Shown: piece by piece, positions 6,630 to 7,884 of the stretch | Position numbering within the stretch: the stretch's first letter is position 1 | Layout of the letters: each line of letters opens with the position of its first letter | NCBI GenBank assembly: GCA_029979145.1 | Contig: JAPOIC010000087.1 | Coordinates: forward strand, 1-7,884 | Reading direction: 5' to 3' | DNA from: Opitutaceae bacterium | GTDB lineage: Bacteria; Verrucomicrobiota; Verrucomicrobiia; Opitutales; Opitutaceae | DNA length: 7,884 nt | Notes under the pieces: generated by a model | What the model saw: the letters and a program-made list of their open reading frames with translations, nothing else | Databases searched by the model: none | Told to the model about the DNA's origin: nothing | Translations under genes and position numbers: made by a program

Positions 6630-6667
6630 CCGAGGGCCGCGCCCTCCGAAGCCTCGGCGAAGGAGGG
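6630..6667. repeat. Palindrome-rich spacer after putA
   Basis: Several overlapping inverted repeats sit in the gap after the putA stop. GAGGGC (6632-6637) / GCCCTC (6641-6646) has a 3-base loop. CCGAGG (6630-6635) pairs with CCTCGG (6652-6657). CCTCC (6643-6647) pairs with GGAGG (6662-6666). They are mutually exclusive in part, so the RNA could switch between folds. No T-run follows, so it is not a standard intrinsic terminator. The minus strand reads in one frame as 'PSFAEASEG', a string I associate with recurrent intergenic palindromic elements in GC-rich genomes; a dispersed REP-like copy is my inference. Confidence 0.5.
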
Positions 6668-6712
6668 AGATTGTTTTTGCAACCGCCGCAACCCGGCGTG
6701 TGTCTTGTAGGC

Positions 6713-7192
6713 GTGGTTTACCTCATCTGGAGCCTGACCTCATTGCTGCTGCTAATCGGCTTTGTCGGCTGCATCGTGCCCATGCTGCCGGGCACGACGT
6801 TCATCCTGCTCGGCGTCGTGCTTCACAAGCTGCTGCTGCCGCTGTCCGTCAGCTGGTCGCTCGTGGGCTGGGTGGCGGCATTGTGGTTCTTGTCGGTGGT
6901 GGCGGACTTCGTCGGCGTCTTGATCGGCGCGCGGCTATTTGGCGGCGGCAAATGGGGCATGACTGGCGCAACCGGCGGCGCCTTTGTCGGCATGTTCTTT
7001 TCCCTGCCGGCCCTCCTGCTCGGAACGTTTCTCGGCGCGGTGGCGGCAGAAAAATACGGCGCGAAGCGCTCCGACCGCGAATCGCTGCGCGCCGGTGTCG
7101 GCGCCACGGCAGGATTTCTGATCTCCACCGTCGCGCGCGTGGCCTGCGCGCTGGCGATGATCGGGCTCTTTTTTACTGCGATCCTGTGGTGA
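6713..7192 (+). CDS. DUF456 family membrane protein (about 159 aa)
   Basis: Integral inner-membrane protein of the DUF456 family; biochemical role unknown. Hallmarks: a first helix ending in a G-x-x-G-x-x-x-P-x-L-P-G turn (GFVGCIVPMLPGTTFILLG), helices around LVGWVAALWFLSVVADFVGV, and the glycine-rich core ARLFGGGKWGMTGATGGAFV and FFSLPALLLGTFLGAVAAE, then a short charged loop (KYGAKRSDRESLRAG) and a last helix ending FFTAILW. Four to five membrane segments in total. The frame is open from a TTG at 6671, which has AGGAGG at 6661-6666, but that motif belongs to the palindromic spacer and the added 14 residues (QPPQPG and so on) do not look like the family; I prefer the GTG at 6713, with a GTG at 6698 also possible. 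It could be cotranscribed with putA (90-base gap), though no functional link is known. It ends 15 bases from the converging TPR gene. Confidence 0.85.
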   Translation: MVYLIWSLTSLLLLIGFVGCIVPMLPGTTFILLGVVLHKLLLPLSVSWSLVGWVAALWFLSVVADFVGVLIGARLFGGGKWGMTGATGGAFVGMFFSLPALLLGTFLGAVAAEKYGAKRSDRESLRAGVGATAGFLISTVARVACALAMIGLFFTAILW

Positions 7193-7211
7193 CGCCGACG
7201 GCGCGGGTCAC
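7189..7211. terminator. Small inverted repeat spanning both stop codons of convergent genes
   Basis: GTGAC (7189-7193) pairs with GTCAC (7207-7211), extended inwards by GCC (7194-7196) and GGC (7200-7202) across a 4-base bulge. The plus-strand TGA (7190-7192) and the minus-strand TGA (7210-7208) both lie inside the arms. It could serve as a two-way stop for the convergent transcripts, but the stem is short and there is no T-run in the spacer, so this is weakly supported. Confidence 0.25.
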
Positions 7212-7870
7212 AGGTAGCGGTCGAGCTTGGTGGCGTCCGGTCGTTTCCGCGCGGCAAACAACAACGCGTGGGTCCAGACCGCCGTCTGCCGCGGGTCCGC
7301 CGCTAGCTGCGCCTCGGCCAGGCTGGCCAAGGCCTCCAGTTGTCCCCGGGAGAGCAAGCTCTGGAACCAAGCCCGGGCAATTTCGGCCCGATGTTCCGGA
7401 TGCAGCCGCAGCAGTTGCTCGTAGAGACGATCCGACTGCTGGGGACTGCCGGCTTGGTGAAAACGCGCCAGCATCATCGCCACTTCGTAGTGTGACGGGT
7501 TCAGCTGATACGCCACGGTTAATGCCTGAATCGCTTCCCGCACCTCACCGGCGGCATAACGCTCGCGCGCCTGCTGGATAAACAAATTCGCCCGCACGCC
7601 GCGCAACTCCGACCACGCCGGCGGCCACAGAATCTGCCGCCAAGTGACCTCATAACCGATGCTGCGCATGCTGCTGTAGACCAAGATCGCAGAAAGGAAA
7701 ACGACACCGAACACGCTGCCGCCCGACCACGCGAAGGCCCGGCCCGAGTCGCTGCGATTCTGGCAAGGGGCGTCACCCTTACGACCGCTCCACCAAAACA
7801 GGCTCTTGCGCAGGTTCCAATAGAACAGCGCCCACACCATCCGGAATGCCTCGGTCAGCAAGCCTTTCAC
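7208..7870 (-). CDS. Single-pass membrane protein with TPR repeats (220 aa, start uncertain)
   Basis: Unrecognised beyond its repeats. Residues 1-46 are an aromatic and basic N-terminal part (MVWALFYWNLRKSLFWWSGR, 11-30) followed by the string PCQNRSDSGRA (35-45). A membrane helix lies at about 51-67 (SGGSVFGVVFLSAILVYSS). Then come three TPR-like helix pairs: about 92-125 (RERYAAGEVREAIQALTVAY), 126-159 (AMMLARFHQAGSPQQSDRLY) and 160-192 (FQSLLSRGQLEALASLAEAQ), the first two with the Pro at the end of helix B (NPSHYE, HPEH). TPRs mediate protein contacts; the side of the membrane is not determinable. The first visible start is GTG (7870-7868), but the frame stays open to the window edge with no stop, so the true start may lie outside. 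It is short after the third repeat (RKRPDATKLDRYL), so a lost C-terminal part is possible. Confidence 0.75.
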   Translation of the reverse strand: MKGLLTEAFRMVWALFYWNLRKSLFWWSGRKGDAPCQNRSDSGRAFAWSGGSVFGVVFLSAILVYSSMRSIGYEVTWRQILWPPAWSELRGVRANLFIQQARERYAAGEVREAIQALTVAYQLNPSHYEVAMMLARFHQAGSPQQSDRLYEQLLRLHPEHRAEIARAWFQSLLSRGQLEALASLAEAQLAADPRQTAVWTHALLFAARKRPDATKLDRYL

Positions 7871-7884
7871 ACTCGGGTGGTAGG

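Noticed and set aside
5399..6691. 430-codon open frame on the minus strand opposite the putA ALDH half
   Set aside because: Antisense shadow; the plus strand carries intact ALDH motifs over the same span. Its first residues only translate the palindromic spacer.
6700..7581. 293-codon plus-strand frame running through the DUF456 gene and across the TPR gene
   Set aside because: Arg/Pro-rich, spans two better-supported genes on different strands.

Overview
The window is ordinary bacterial chromosome of high GC content, about 95% coding, with no mobile element, CRISPR array, tRNA or rRNA that I can see. Protein style (an Opitutus-like PutA, an ECF sigma factor paired with a zinc-less 'RAPRSLE' anti-sigma-like protein, a DUF456 protein) suggests a Verrucomicrobiota member, probably Opitutaceae. 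That placement is inference from recognition, not from a marker gene.

Left half, minus strand, read right to left from about 3454 to 1: an ECF sigma factor (2858-3454), a small two-helix membrane protein in the anti-sigma position (2397-2852), a 595-residue secreted/membrane protein joining a signal peptide, a Pro/Glu-rich linker, a bactofilin-like beta-helix repeat block, several membrane helices and a C-terminal RDD domain (597-2384), and a 68-residue very hydrophobic protein (385-591). The gaps are 5, 12 and 5 bases, so these four form one transcription unit, closed by an 11-bp GC-rich hairpin at 388-418. Beyond it lies purE (purine biosynthesis), cut by the left edge.

Right half, plus strand: after a 186-bp divergent intergenic region with short direct and inverted repeats comes putA (3641-6622), a single-chain proline dehydrogenase / glutamate-semialdehyde dehydrogenase without the DNA-binding domain of trifunctional PutA. 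A palindrome-rich spacer follows, then a DUF456 membrane protein (6713-7192). A TPR-containing single-pass membrane protein on the minus strand (7208-7870) converges on it, with 15 bases between the two stop codons, and may run past the right edge.

The most interesting unit is the sigma / anti-sigma / beta-helix-RDD / mini-membrane-protein operon. It looks like a self-contained envelope-sensing or envelope-organising module in which the sigma factor is cotranscribed with its likely regulator and with an unusual RDD protein whose extracytoplasmic part is a predicted beta-helix. Function is not shown by the sequence. putA provides proline catabolism to glutamate and shows a visible change of lysine codon use between its two catalytic halves.
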